Below are positions 29,591 to 39,891 of a stretch of 64,000 bases of DNA, in pieces. The notes beneath the pieces were generated by a model. It did no database searches, was not told the DNA's origin, and worked only from the letters and a program-made list of their open reading frames with translations. The stretch spans positions 1 to 64,000 of the forward strand of contig JAUWBI010000007.1 in NCBI GenBank assembly GCA_030601745.1, given 5' to 3'. Numbering within the stretch: position 1 is the stretch's first letter; the number at the start of each line of letters is the position of its first letter. The translations under genes were made by a program, and so were the position numbers. This DNA comes from Phycisphaerae bacterium. Lineage in GTDB: Bacteria; Planctomycetota; Phycisphaerae; Sedimentisphaerales; Anaerobacaceae.

Positions 29591-30966
29591 GAAGTGTTGT
29601 AGCCCAATTTCACCAAACAACATTGCTTATGTTCTTGCTCTTGCTCTTGATAGCGACAGGAACTGTATTCGGCATTCTTATTTTTGCCAGGCGTAACAAT
29701 ATTGCAAACATATTGGTTTTATTAAGTGGGATCCAAAGATATTTCATCGACCTGGGTTTTGCCCTCAAACCTTATCTAATTTTCAGCTTTTTACTTTTTC
29801 CCGGCATTTTTTCTCTTGACGACTTAAAATTGCGACTACGGCGCCTGAGGCACATCTTTCAGCCAGTTTCTGTTCCATTCTTAGGGTTAATCTTTTCGCT
29901 ATTGGTTTCTGGATTAGTTACAGGAACTGCAACGAAATCTATCAGACACTACATTTTGTTAGGATGGAACTGGGCGATTGTCGGTGCTTATTGCGTCTAC
30001 GTCCAGAGCGCTAAAGAAATAATCCAGGCGCATAAACTGATTGTGAAGTGGGCACTAGTATATTCGGTTTTTGGCGTGATTATGTATCTATTGTATATTG
30101 GGGGGGTAGAGAGCATAGCGTCTCCCCGTGTAGGGACAGGTTTCTTGTACAGGGAACACAGCGACATAATAGGGCGCCTCAGAGGTTTGGACACAGATCC
30201 AAATGCGTACGGCTTGTATTCCTTGCCTCTGTTGTTTCACGCCTTCGGCTGGTTGCTGGTTTGTAAATGTAGCGACAAAAAGGCGTTCTGGCCTGGATTA
30301 GTCGTTGTGTTTGTGCTTGTTAACATCATAATGACCTTCTCGCGCGGCACTATTATCAGCTTGGTAGCGGGTTTTGCTTTCATGTCTTGCTTTGTTCATC
30401 TGGGGCGTAAGGCCACGATATTCCTTGTTGTCATTGGTGTGCTGCTCCTCGGGACTACTTGTTTCGGAACGATAACCAAGATCTCTAAGTATATCATAGA
30501 CGCTTATACCTACCGATCTTCGTTATTCGACGCCCATGGAGGAAGACTTGCATCCTGGACTGGCGCGATTGATGTCTGGTCCACTAATACGGTTAGTGTC
30601 TTCTTTGGAATAGGGCAAGGCCGTTTGGTCGAATATCTGGATAAACAGGCTCACAATGCATGGTTAGAGTTGCTGGCAGAGAATGGCATAATTGCTTTTA
30701 CATTTGCGGTTTTGCTTTTTGCTATGGTAATGTGGAAGGGCATCGGCTTGGTCCGAAAGCTGCTGGCAAAGTCCGATGCAAGGGGTTATGTCTTGTTAGG
30801 AGCGGTGAGCGGCTTATTCGCAATGATGGTCATGTTAGGCAGCGTTAGCCTCTTCACTCCAATATATTTTTGGTTTCAGCTTGGATTCGTGCTCTCGATG
30901 ATACACGCATTTTCACATAACAATCACCCTATCGTGTATCATGACTTATATATTGCTTCATCGTAA
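29587..30966 (+). CDS. O-antigen ligase/Wzy-like polymerase
   Basis: Multi-TM; RLRGLDTDPNAYGLYSLPLLFH, FGIGQGRLVEYLDKQAHNAWLELLAENGI. Confidence 0.85.
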   Translation: MRSVVAQFHQTTLLMFLLLLLIATGTVFGILIFARRNNIANILVLLSGIQRYFIDLGFALKPYLIFSFLLFPGIFSLDDLKLRLRRLRHIFQPVSVPFLGLIFSLLVSGLVTGTATKSIRHYILLGWNWAIVGAYCVYVQSAKEIIQAHKLIVKWALVYSVFGVIMYLLYIGGVESIASPRVGTGFLYREHSDIIGRLRGLDTDPNAYGLYSLPLLFHAFGWLLVCKCSDKKAFWPGLVVVFVLVNIIMTFSRGTIISLVAGFAFMSCFVHLGRKATIFLVVIGVLLLGTTCFGTITKISKYIIDAYTYRSSLFDAHGGRLASWTGAIDVWSTNTVSVFFGIGQGRLVEYLDKQAHNAWLELLAENGIIAFTFAVLLFAMVMWKGIGLVRKLLAKSDARGYVLLGAVSGLFAMMVMLGSVSLFTPIYFWFQLGFVLSMIHAFSHNNHPIVYHDLYIASS

Positions 30967-30982
30967 CAAATGAGTTTCCACT

Positions 30983-31783
30983 ATGAGTGTAAAAGATAAG
31001 ATAAAAAGATATATAGACCAGAATATAAAAAAGAGTAACGAGTACTTTAATAACACTTCGCGTGAATTGCTCGCTCACTTTGACCCGCAGGAGCACGCTG
31101 ATTTCTTATCTACTCTGCTGCGATGCCTGCAGCCTGGAATGTCGATTCTCGAGGTCGGAGCAGGTTCACAAAGTCTTATTACGCAAGAAGTTAAGAAGAA
31201 GTTCTTACTTGAAGTTGTGGGCCTCGACATTGATGGAGAGGCACTCAAGCAGAACACTACGTTGAACGATATTATTGTCTGCGATATCGCAGACTCGAAA
31301 GCAATAGATCAAATAGGAAGGAGTTTTGAAATTGTACTCTCAAGAAGTGTGCTAGAGCATATTAGTGACAATAAGAGAACGCATCGTAACATTTGTAAAC
31401 TTCTGAACGTTGGGGGCATGTGTTTACACATGTATCCTTGTTATCATAACCCCCATCTTCTTACAAACAAAATGGCTACAATTTTGCTTCCCAAGAAGGT
31501 TACAGATTCAATAAAGAGAAACCTCTTTAGAATCAAAAGAGAAATCTTTCATGTACACTACCATATGTGCAGAATGTTAAGGAAAAGAGACCGTCAGTAT
31601 CTTATGAATTTGGGCTATGAGATCATTGAAGAAAGATATTATTTCAATCCGCACTACTATCGTTTTTGTTTTCCTTTATTCTTTTTCTATTTTGAACTTG
31701 AAAAACTGTTCTGCAAAAGAAGATGGTACTTTCTTTCAACAAATTGTATTCTTGTTCTTCGGAAGCGTGGGCATAGACAATAG
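30983..31783 (+). CDS. SAM-dependent methyltransferase
   Basis: MSILEVGAGSQSLIT, VVGLDIDGEAL, SRSVLEHISD. Confidence 0.85.
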   Translation: MSVKDKIKRYIDQNIKKSNEYFNNTSRELLAHFDPQEHADFLSTLLRCLQPGMSILEVGAGSQSLITQEVKKKFLLEVVGLDIDGEALKQNTTLNDIIVCDIADSKAIDQIGRSFEIVLSRSVLEHISDNKRTHRNICKLLNVGGMCLHMYPCYHNPHLLTNKMATILLPKKVTDSIKRNLFRIKREIFHVHYHMCRMLRKRDRQYLMNLGYEIIEERYYFNPHYYRFCFPLFFFYFELEKLFCKRRWYFLSTNCILVLRKRGHRQ

Positions 31784-31928
31784 GAGTGCATCCAGTTATC
31801 GTTCCCAACGAACAAGAAATAATAGCCTTCGGTACTTATGTTGATGGGCTTAGAGTGGCGAATAGATATTAGTCGTCCGTTGTTTAATATAGCCAACGAA
31901 AATATATGAGAATGGGACTGATAGAGTT

Positions 31929-32918
31929 GTGTTGTCTGACAAATTAAAAGTGTTATTTTTGGTTAATCTTGCTCCTAAGTTGGACGAGGGCCAAAAAAAT
32001 GTCAGCCGGCATCTCCTCGACCACCTAGATGCGGAAGTCAATAAACTGTTGATTGATTCGAGATGCCATAACTTAAGGGATTTAAAAAAATCATTCCTAT
32101 TTAGACCTCACATTATCCATGTATTTCTCAGAGTCAATATCAAAACATTACTGTTGGTAATAATATTCGGTAAAATAATTGGTGGCAAAATATTATTTTC
32201 CATTTTTCAACCACCAAAAAGAGTGCACAAAGCCTTGTGGTTTTTTACAAGAAAAAATTACGCCTTTACACTATCCAAAACTATGGCTGCAAGCATAACA
32301 AATCGATTCAAGAGTACATTTTCGGTTTACCCGGGAGTTGACTTAAGAAAATTTCGGCCAGTAACACATCAAGAAAAGATTCGTTTGAGAAATAAATATG
32401 GTTTATCAGAAAAGGACTTCATTGTCTTACACGTGGGTCATCTGCTTCCAGGTCGAAACCTAGAAGTTATAGCAAGGGCAGCATTAATAACTAAAACCAG
32501 ATTGATTGTAGTGGTCAGCCCGTTATTTGCCAAAAATCAGACGGTCGAAAGAAGACTCAAAGCAGCAAACATAAAGATTATTTCAGAATATCTCCAAAAT
32601 ATAGAAGAAATATACCAGTTGAGTGACTTATATCTTTTTCCCACTGTTAATCCTGGTAGTGTTATCGATATTCCGCTCTCAGTACTTGAGGCTTTAGCAT
32701 GTGGCATACCAGTAGTAACTACTCCGATAGGAGGGCTTCCTGAGCTTCTTAAAAATAATGTAATTTATGCCAGGAATACACAAGAATTTATTGAGGCAGT
32801 CTCTATTATAAAGATGAAGCGACCAAAGGGCAATCCAAGTAAAATTGTTGCAGACCTTTCTTGGGATAAAACAGCCAGACAAGTTAAAGAAATCTATTTC
32901 AAGATACTTAGGGGATAA
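31929..32918 (+). CDS. GT4 family glycosyltransferase
   Basis: FIVLHVGHLLPGRNLEVI, SVIDIPLSVLEALACGIPVVTTPIGGLPEL. Confidence 0.88.
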   Translation: MLSDKLKVLFLVNLAPKLDEGQKNVSRHLLDHLDAEVNKLLIDSRCHNLRDLKKSFLFRPHIIHVFLRVNIKTLLLVIIFGKIIGGKILFSIFQPPKRVHKALWFFTRKNYAFTLSKTMAASITNRFKSTFSVYPGVDLRKFRPVTHQEKIRLRNKYGLSEKDFIVLHVGHLLPGRNLEVIARAALITKTRLIVVVSPLFAKNQTVERRLKAANIKIISEYLQNIEEIYQLSDLYLFPTVNPGSVIDIPLSVLEALACGIPVVTTPIGGLPELLKNNVIYARNTQEFIEAVSIIKMKRPKGNPSKIVADLSWDKTARQVKEIYFKILRG

Positions 32919-32920
32919 AT

Positions 32921-33577
32921 TTGAAACCTAAAATCATCTGTTTTATAGGTTGTGATGGCTCAGGCAAATCGACTCTCGTTAGAGAGGCTCGGCAAATATT
33001 CGAGACTAAATCAGTTCCTTGTACTACGGCGTGGGCGTGTTATAAGTTGGTTGCTGCGAAGCCTTTCATGACTTTAGCTAAGTGTCTGTGGTTGAGAAAA
33101 AAAAATATTTATGACGACTATAGGTCTTATAAGGACTCATTGTCAAGAATTACCCGGCGCAAGTGGCTAATCGCTATTTATTATGCTCTTCTTTTTCCTG
33201 ACTATGCCTTTCAAATCTTTTTAAAGGTGAGAATCCCCCATTTTTTTGGTAAAATCGTAATTTTAGACCGTTATTTCTATGATACTGCTGTGAGTATTGC
33301 AGCCAATAGAGAACTGAATGAAAAGGAATTCTTTAAGCTCATATCAGCCCTAAGTTGTATCGCGATCCAACCTGATACAGTCTTTTATGTTGACACTCCC
33401 GTAGACGTATGCCTTTCTCGCAAGGGTGATATACCACATCGTGATTTTTTAGAAAGACGAATTCATTACTACGAGGCTCTTAAAAAAATGTCTTTCGTAG
33501 AGGTAATACCAGGTACCATGGCAATAAAAAAACTTCGCAGAATACTTGAAGATCGCTTGATAGATAAGCTGGCATGA
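32921..33577 (+). CDS. Thymidylate kinase-like P-loop kinase
   Basis: ICFIGCDGSGKSTLVREARQIFE; VILDRYFYDTAVSI. Confidence 0.82.
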   Translation: MKPKIICFIGCDGSGKSTLVREARQIFETKSVPCTTAWACYKLVAAKPFMTLAKCLWLRKKNIYDDYRSYKDSLSRITRRKWLIAIYYALLFPDYAFQIFLKVRIPHFFGKIVILDRYFYDTAVSIAANRELNEKEFFKLISALSCIAIQPDTVFYVDTPVDVCLSRKGDIPHRDFLERRIHYYEALKKMSFVEVIPGTMAIKKLRRILEDRLIDKLA

Positions 33578-35052
33578 TTAAACGAGTTTTAATTATTGGT
33601 ATTGACGGAATGGACAGGGTTGTATTGGAAAAGCTCCTGTCTGAAATGCCTTTCTTTTCATCAAACAAGGCGACCGAGAAACTTTTACCACTAGAGTCGG
33701 TTTTTCCTCCTGATACAACTCCTGCTTGGGCTACGATTTTTACAGGATGCTCTCCTGCACAACATGGAATCATTAATTTTCTAAATCCTGCTGACAAACT
33801 TAATGGCTATAGACCATTTGAGGTCAAGGATGAATTACTTGAGGGAAAAACCTTTTGGGATATAGCTTGCGCAAGAGGAAAAAGGGTGGCGATAGTCTTT
33901 CCGTTTAATATCTACCCAGGATGGGAAGTGAAAGGTGTAATGGTTTGTAGGAATAACAAGATTGCTACAAAAAAAGAACCTTTGGTTTTTCATCCTCGTG
34001 AATTATCGCAGAAATATCCTCACCGAGCAGAAAATTTAAACCTTCTCTCAGGAGTAGTATCCCAAAAGGGTCTTTCAAAGTTGGCTAATAAACTTCTTAT
34101 AAGAATGCAGGCTGAAGCTGACCTTGCGGCTCAGATACTTTCTAATGAAAAGTGGGAGTTGGGTTTTATTTATCTCTCTAGCCTGGATGCAATCCAACAT
34201 TATTTCTGGGATAAATGGGATTGTCAGCATCCCAATTATACCCCCAATGATCCTCTTTCTGATATAGTTAGAAAATTTTATCACATTGCTGACCATGCTA
34301 TACAGCAACTGGTAAATGCATCTGGAAAGGAAACAGTTGTTATAGTGCTTTCAGACCATGGCCACGGTCCCCGACCTTACAAGATATTTAACGTGAACGA
34401 GGTTCTACGTCGAGAAGGGTTGTTATTCTCCTGTAAAGAAAAAAAGTTTGTGAAGTCTGGACTAAGGAAACTGCTTTTTTACTTTGTAAAGCAATATGGT
34501 GCAGGTTATGCGGCAATTAAGTTTGCTTCTTTTTTCCCTTGGTGGAAGAAGGTTTTAGCACCATCTTCAAATATTGATTGGGAGAAGACCGTAGCGTATG
34601 TAACAGACCTGTCAACTGTGAAATCATATAGCTATGGTGGAATCCGTATCAATGCAAAGAAACTAGATAAAGTAAAGAACGATGTAATTAATGACGTAAT
34701 TTCAATTCTTCAGGAACAAAAAGTGGTTCGTTGGGTGAGACGTCGCGAAGATATGCTATCAGGGCCTTATCTAGAAAAATTTCCCGAAATATTAATTGAG
34801 CTGAAACAAGGTTTCGGATTAGGTTGGGCTACTCACTGTGACATCATCACAGATGGTGACTTTTACAAGATTCAGCCTGGATCTCATAGGTTTGATACCC
34901 CCATTTTGCTTACTCATGGTTTGGATGATATAGGTGTAGATGTTGAAAATCACCTCAAGTTAATGGATATAGCTCCAACTGTTCTTTCGCTTTTGGGAAT
35001 TGAACCTCCTGAAAACATGCAAGGCAAATCATTTGTGAAGTGTAACGGATGA
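33574..35052 (+). CDS. Alkaline-phosphatase-superfamily phosphodiesterase/phosphohydrolase
   Basis: VLIIGIDGMDRVVLEKLLSEMPF, SVFPPDTTPAWATIFTGCSPAQHGI, VIVLSDHGHGP. Confidence 0.9.
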   Translation: MIKRVLIIGIDGMDRVVLEKLLSEMPFFSSNKATEKLLPLESVFPPDTTPAWATIFTGCSPAQHGIINFLNPADKLNGYRPFEVKDELLEGKTFWDIACARGKRVAIVFPFNIYPGWEVKGVMVCRNNKIATKKEPLVFHPRELSQKYPHRAENLNLLSGVVSQKGLSKLANKLLIRMQAEADLAAQILSNEKWELGFIYLSSLDAIQHYFWDKWDCQHPNYTPNDPLSDIVRKFYHIADHAIQQLVNASGKETVVIVLSDHGHGPRPYKIFNVNEVLRREGLLFSCKEKKFVKSGLRKLLFYFVKQYGAGYAAIKFASFFPWWKKVLAPSSNIDWEKTVAYVTDLSTVKSYSYGGIRINAKKLDKVKNDVINDVISILQEQKVVRWVRRREDMLSGPYLEKFPEILIELKQGFGLGWATHCDIITDGDFYKIQPGSHRFDTPILLTHGLDDIGVDVENHLKLMDIAPTVLSLLGIEPPENMQGKSFVKCNG

Positions 35053-36182
35053 AGATAGTAATCTGGGAATCTCTCCCTGTTTTGGGAGGCGGTCAAAGAA
35101 TCGCCTTGGCTGTTGGACAGGCTTTGGATAGCAAAGGTCAATGTGTCTATATTCTACCAACAGCCGGGGAATTTTCGAGAGTACTTAAGGCGCACGGTTT
35201 TTCTTATTATTTTATGAATTGCGGTAGTTTCTCTCTTTCTCAAAAGACGATTACGGACGTCGTTAAACTGCTACTGAGGTGGCCAGACCGCTTTTTTAGC
35301 AGTCTCCGTTTAATAAAAAAACTTAAGCCAGATATTATTTACGCCAATTCTACGCGCACATTTGTGTATGCTGCACCAATTGGGAAAACCCTAGGTATAC
35401 CGGTAATTTTCCATATACATAATTTCTTTGATGATTCGAAGACTATAAGTCTCATTAATTTGTTGGGAAGAATGGATTCAGTAAAAAAGATAGTTTTTGT
35501 TTCTGAAAGTCTTAGTGAGGAGTTTCCGTTATTAAAGGGAAAAGGATTAGTAATTTACAACGGAATCTTTCGGGGTCGATCAGTTATCGATTACCCAGTT
35601 CGGCAGGAGTTTGGTATCCCCGAAGATCGCAAATTAGTTACTACGGTCGGTTTTTTAAGTAGTAGCAAAGGACAAGATGTGGTAATCAAAGCAACAAAAA
35701 GGGTTATAAATGAGTATAATAAAGTGCATTTTCTCCTAGTTGGAACGGCACGAGATGATGAAGGTCCCGGTTTTGCCGAGTACTTAAGAAATTTGGCTAT
35801 TAAAATGAAAGTAGACAAATATTTGACATTCATAGGATATCGAAATGATGTAGCGAACATTTTGTTTCAATCCCATGTTAATCTTATTAGTAGTCGTGAA
35901 GCATGCCCATTAGTGCTTGGTGAAGCCTGTTTAGCAGGGACTCCAAGTATTTGTGCCGATATAGGGGGAGCTGCAGAACTTGTTCGTAAAACTGGAGGTG
36001 GAATACTTTATCGATTTAAGGACGCTGAAGATTTATCTAAAAAGATACTGATGCTTTTAAAAAATTCAAGTATGTACCAAGAGCTAGTAGTTAAAACAAA
36101 GGATGCAGCCGACTATTTCTCTCCAAATTTATTCACAACGAAAATTGCAAAATTAGTCGAAGAGGTTGTCAGCGCACAATGA
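35049..36182 (+). CDS. GT4 family glycosyltransferase
   Basis: VTTVGFLSSSKGQDVVIKATKRV, SSREACPLVLGEACLAGTPSICADIGGAAEL. Confidence 0.9.
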   Translation: MKIVIWESLPVLGGGQRIALAVGQALDSKGQCVYILPTAGEFSRVLKAHGFSYYFMNCGSFSLSQKTITDVVKLLLRWPDRFFSSLRLIKKLKPDIIYANSTRTFVYAAPIGKTLGIPVIFHIHNFFDDSKTISLINLLGRMDSVKKIVFVSESLSEEFPLLKGKGLVIYNGIFRGRSVIDYPVRQEFGIPEDRKLVTTVGFLSSSKGQDVVIKATKRVINEYNKVHFLLVGTARDDEGPGFAEYLRNLAIKMKVDKYLTFIGYRNDVANILFQSHVNLISSREACPLVLGEACLAGTPSICADIGGAAELVRKTGGGILYRFKDAEDLSKKILMLLKNSSMYQELVVKTKDAADYFSPNLFTTKIAKLVEEVVSAQ

Positions 36183-37693
36183 AAATTATTTGTCTTAATC
36201 CACCCTACAAAACGAAATTTGGTCGTTTTTCGCGTTCCTCCCGTAGCCCAGCCATTACGAAAAGTGGCACAATATATTATCCCATTTGGCTTGCTTATGC
36301 AGCGGGAGTTTTAGAAGAAGCAGGCCATAAAGTGAAATTGTTAGATTGTTGTGCTTATGAATACGACAGGAAAAAGACTTATGAGATTGTTGTGCAATTT
36401 CAACCCAAATTAATTGTTTTAGATACAAGTACTCCTAGTATTTATAATGATATAGAGATAGCGGCTCAATTGAAACAAGTTTTACCAAATAGCTTTATTA
36501 TTCTAGTCGGTACCCATGTTAGCGCCCTACAAGAGGAAACTCTAAAATTGAATGACGCGATTGATGCAGTGGCCAGACATGAGTATGATTATACCCTTAA
36601 AGAATTGGCAAAAGTTTTGTCGGAAGATGAGTTATTGGAGAAAAATAAGTATGAAGTTTTAAGTAGGATTGATGGACTTTCTTTTAGGATAGAAGGCGTG
36701 ATTATCAACAATAAAGGCCGAGAATATTTAGCAAATCTTAATGAGTTGCCCTATGTTTCGAAGGTGTATAAGAAGCATTTAGATATAAAAAAGTACTTCT
36801 TTTCTGCTGGGCAATATCCTATGGTAATGATTATGACAGGAAGAGGATGCCCGGCTAGATGTTTTTTTTGTGTTTATCCTCAGACTCTGCACGGTCGAAC
36901 ATATAGATATCGAAGTGCTGAGAATGTTGTCGGTGAGTTTGAATATATTGTGAATGAATTGCCGGAAGTTAAATCCATAGGAATTGAAGACGATACCTTT
37001 ACGTTTAATAAAGCCAGGGTCAAACAAATATGTGAACTCCTATTAGATAAGGGGATTAGCAAAAAAATAAACTGGTGGGTAAATGCAAGAGCAAATACTT
37101 TAGATTTAAGTACCATGCAATTAATGAAGAAAGCAGGATGTAGGCTTCTAATTCCAGGATTTGAAAGTGGTTCCCAGCAGATTTTGAACAATATAAGAAA
37201 AGGAATTACTTTGGAAAATTCATCTCAATTTACTAAGAGCGCCAAAAAAGCAAAATTATTAATTCACGGCTGTTTTATGGTTGGTAACCCTGGTGAAACA
37301 GAAGAAACAATGACGCAAACCTTAAAATTCGCAAAAAAACTGAATTTAGATACTGCACAATTTTTTCCTTTAATAGTTTATCCAGGAACGGAAGCATATA
37401 AGTGGGCAAGAAATAGTGGTTATTTAGCTACCAAAAACTATTCTGCTTGGTTAACGGAAGAAGGGCTACATAATTGTGTTATAAACCTTCCTGAACTGTC
37501 TTCTTGCAGGTTAGTAGAGTTTTGTAACAAAGCAAGGAAAGAATATTATCTTCGGCTAAGCTATATTCTTTATAAGTTAAAGCAGATAATTTTTAGTCCA
37601 GCAGAGTTAGCCCGGACTATAAAATCTGCTAGGATTTTCTTGAAATATTTGTTTGGCCAAGATAACAAGAAACTAAGAGGACACAAAGGATAG
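36179..37693 (+). CDS. B12-binding radical SAM protein
   Basis: IILVGTHVSALQEETL, GRGCPARCFFCVYPQTLHGRTYRYRSAENVV. Confidence 0.93.
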   Translation: MKIICLNPPYKTKFGRFSRSSRSPAITKSGTIYYPIWLAYAAGVLEEAGHKVKLLDCCAYEYDRKKTYEIVVQFQPKLIVLDTSTPSIYNDIEIAAQLKQVLPNSFIILVGTHVSALQEETLKLNDAIDAVARHEYDYTLKELAKVLSEDELLEKNKYEVLSRIDGLSFRIEGVIINNKGREYLANLNELPYVSKVYKKHLDIKKYFFSAGQYPMVMIMTGRGCPARCFFCVYPQTLHGRTYRYRSAENVVGEFEYIVNELPEVKSIGIEDDTFTFNKARVKQICELLLDKGISKKINWWVNARANTLDLSTMQLMKKAGCRLLIPGFESGSQQILNNIRKGITLENSSQFTKSAKKAKLLIHGCFMVGNPGETEETMTQTLKFAKKLNLDTAQFFPLIVYPGTEAYKWARNSGYLATKNYSAWLTEEGLHNCVINLPELSSCRLVEFCNKARKEYYLRLSYILYKLKQIIFSPAELARTIKSARIFLKYLFGQDNKKLRGHKG

Positions 37694-38216
37694 AGATTGC
37701 AACATGCTGCACTTTCTAAAAACCGGATTTTTAGTTTGCCAAGTTCTATAGCTTATAAAACTGGAGGAGGCTTTTTCACCCTTTACAGTCATGGGCATGT
37801 GGCAAGATTAAAGAAATGTTTTCTTCCCCGCCGAGTGGCGTAGAATACTACGGCGTTCTGCATGCGACGGATGACGGCAAAAAATCGCCTCACAGTAAAC
37901 CATAGCAGGCGGACAGCACGACACCGGAAAGTTACCCAGGTCATACGCGAGTTAAACAGTTGCGGTTGGATGTAGTGGTCCATAAAGTAATAACGTGACA
38001 GATGTGTATAGTTCAAGGCGTACTTGTCCCTACCTTGATTCAATGGTTTACTTTGCCGGTATTCACGAAGCCCTCCTTTCGACAGGTTCAATTTTAATCT
38101 GTTTGAATTCCACTCAAAAATGTGTCTTGTCGGTGGTATAAGGTTATCAAAATGGATAGGATTCTTTCTCTGGCTTTTTGTTCACCGGGTCGTTTAATTG
38201 ATGGAGAGGAGTTAAA

Positions 38217-39368
38217 ATGGCTTTAGTGAGCTTTTGGATTTTTGTTGTTTTAATCTTATACTCTTATTTTGGATACCCATTAATCCTGTGTTTTCTAATA
38301 CTCTTAAAAAAGAAGGAGATATACCAAGGGGACACCATGGTATGTAATTATCCTACTGTTTCTTTGATAGTTTCCGCATATAACGAAGAAAAGGTGATAG
38401 AGGATAAGATTAGAAACAGCCTAGCGCTCGATTACCCTAAAGATAAACTTCAGATAGTGGTTGTTTCTGATGGATCTACGGATAATACCGATAGTATTGT
38501 AAAAAGATACTCTTCTAACTTTGATAATGTTAAGTTAATAAGAGTAGAGGGTCGCATAGGGAAAGACCTTGCCCTAAATAAAGCTATTCCCGAGATTTCC
38601 GGAACTGTAGTGATTTTCTCGGACGCAAATTCAATATATCTGAAGGATGCTGTGAAAAATCTACTAAGACATTTCAGGCGGGGAAAAGTAGGCTGTGTAG
38701 TTGGTGAGCTAAGATATATTGGCGTTCAGAACTCTGATGTCAGTCAAGGAGAGAGTCTTTATTGGAAGTACGAGTCGCTCATAAAGAGAGCGGAAAGTCA
38801 ACTGGGCTCACTTTTAGTTGGAAACGGTTCAATATTTGCTATTAGGAAAGAATTATATTCCACGATGGAGTTGAATGTTGCGAATGACTTTCAAATACCA
38901 ATGGAGATCGGAGCGAAAAGATATGAAGTGATTTATGAGCCTGATGCTATAGCTATTGAAAAAGCAGCTATATCATCAAAAGAAGAATTTAGAAGAAAAG
39001 TAAGGATAATAAATCAAGGTTTAGCGGGTTCTTTAAATCTCCGTAGGAAAATAATGGGCTTGAGACTCTTTCAACTCGTCTCCCATAAGCTTTTGAGATG
39101 GCTTGTAGCCATATTTTTAATTTTGATATTTCTGTCGAATATTTTTATGATAGATTCTAATTTTTACAGGATATTTCTTTTACTGCAATTATCATTTTAT
39201 GGACTAGCTGGCCTTGGGGCATATTTACAATGGAAAGAATTTCGCTGCAGAATTTTTTACATTCCTTTCTATTTTTGCCTGGTCAACTTCGCAGCGCTTG
39301 TTGCCCTATTTGAGTTTCTATCAGGCAAGCGTTATTCTGTATGGAATGTTGCCCCTACAACAAGATAA
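38217..39368 (+). CDS. GT2 family membrane glycosyltransferase
   Basis: TVSLIVSAYNEEKVIEDKIRNSL, VVVSDGSTDNTD, FSDANSIY. Confidence 0.92.
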   Translation: MALVSFWIFVVLILYSYFGYPLILCFLILLKKKEIYQGDTMVCNYPTVSLIVSAYNEEKVIEDKIRNSLALDYPKDKLQIVVVSDGSTDNTDSIVKRYSSNFDNVKLIRVEGRIGKDLALNKAIPEISGTVVIFSDANSIYLKDAVKNLLRHFRRGKVGCVVGELRYIGVQNSDVSQGESLYWKYESLIKRAESQLGSLLVGNGSIFAIRKELYSTMELNVANDFQIPMEIGAKRYEVIYEPDAIAIEKAAISSKEEFRRKVRIINQGLAGSLNLRRKIMGLRLFQLVSHKLLRWLVAIFLILIFLSNIFMIDSNFYRIFLLLQLSFYGLAGLGAYLQWKEFRCRIFYIPFYFCLVNFAALVALFEFLSGKRYSVWNVAPTTR

Positions 39369-39482
39369 ATCCATGGCTAACCGCCATCTTCGTGCTCTTC
39401 GCGATAAAAATATCCAGGCAATCCTGTCAAAAAATAAAATAACTAAAAAATCCGTGGCTGACCTCTGCTTACTAATCGCTAA

Positions 39483-39719
39483 ATGCTAAAGTCTAACACA
39501 TATTTTAATATCAAGTGGCTAATAGTAGCGGTGACTTTTGCAGTGGGTGTTCTCGTTTTTTCCCATCTATTCCCGCCTTTTCCCAGCCGAACCGCCAGCT
39601 TGACCGACTGGCTGGCTAATATTATTGGTGTCTCCGGTGTCCTGCTGTTCTTTCTTGGTTTCAAGCGTCCCGGATACCAATCAACCCTGACCACCCAACA
39701 CCCAACCCCTGAGACCTAA
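39483..39719 (+). CDS. Small membrane protein at the end of the EPS locus
   Basis: Two hydrophobic segments; predicted only. Confidence 0.4.
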   Translation: MLKSNTYFNIKWLIVAVTFAVGVLVFSHLFPPFPSRTASLTDWLANIIGVSGVLLFFLGFKRPGYQSTLTTQHPTPET

Positions 39720-39782
39720 TACCTGAATGCTGATACCTGAAACCTGACCGCTAACAGCAAATCGCTGAAAGCTAAAATAAAA

Positions 39783-39852
39783 CCGGCATCGTTGGGCGGT
39801 TCGGCTCTTCCACGAAGTTCCGCCGAGCCTGTCCCATCCTTAACGATGCCGG
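39783..39852. repeat. 11-bp perfect inverted repeat bracketing a smaller stem
   Basis: ccggcatcgtt (39783..39793) / aacgatgccgg (39842..39852); inner ggcgg...cttc-cac-gaag...ccgcc. Confidence 0.6.
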
Positions 39853-39857
39853 CCTCG

Positions 39858-39891
39858 GGAGGGTCGCAGACCGCGGCCCTCCTATTTTTTT
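39858..39891 (+). terminator. Strong rho-independent terminator at end of EPS locus
   Basis: ggagggtcgc agacc gcggccctcc then tattttttt. Confidence 0.85.

Noticed and set aside
37789-38091. Minus-strand ORF as a transposase remnant
   Set aside because: No catalytic motif or terminal inverted repeats visible; identity not supportable by eye.
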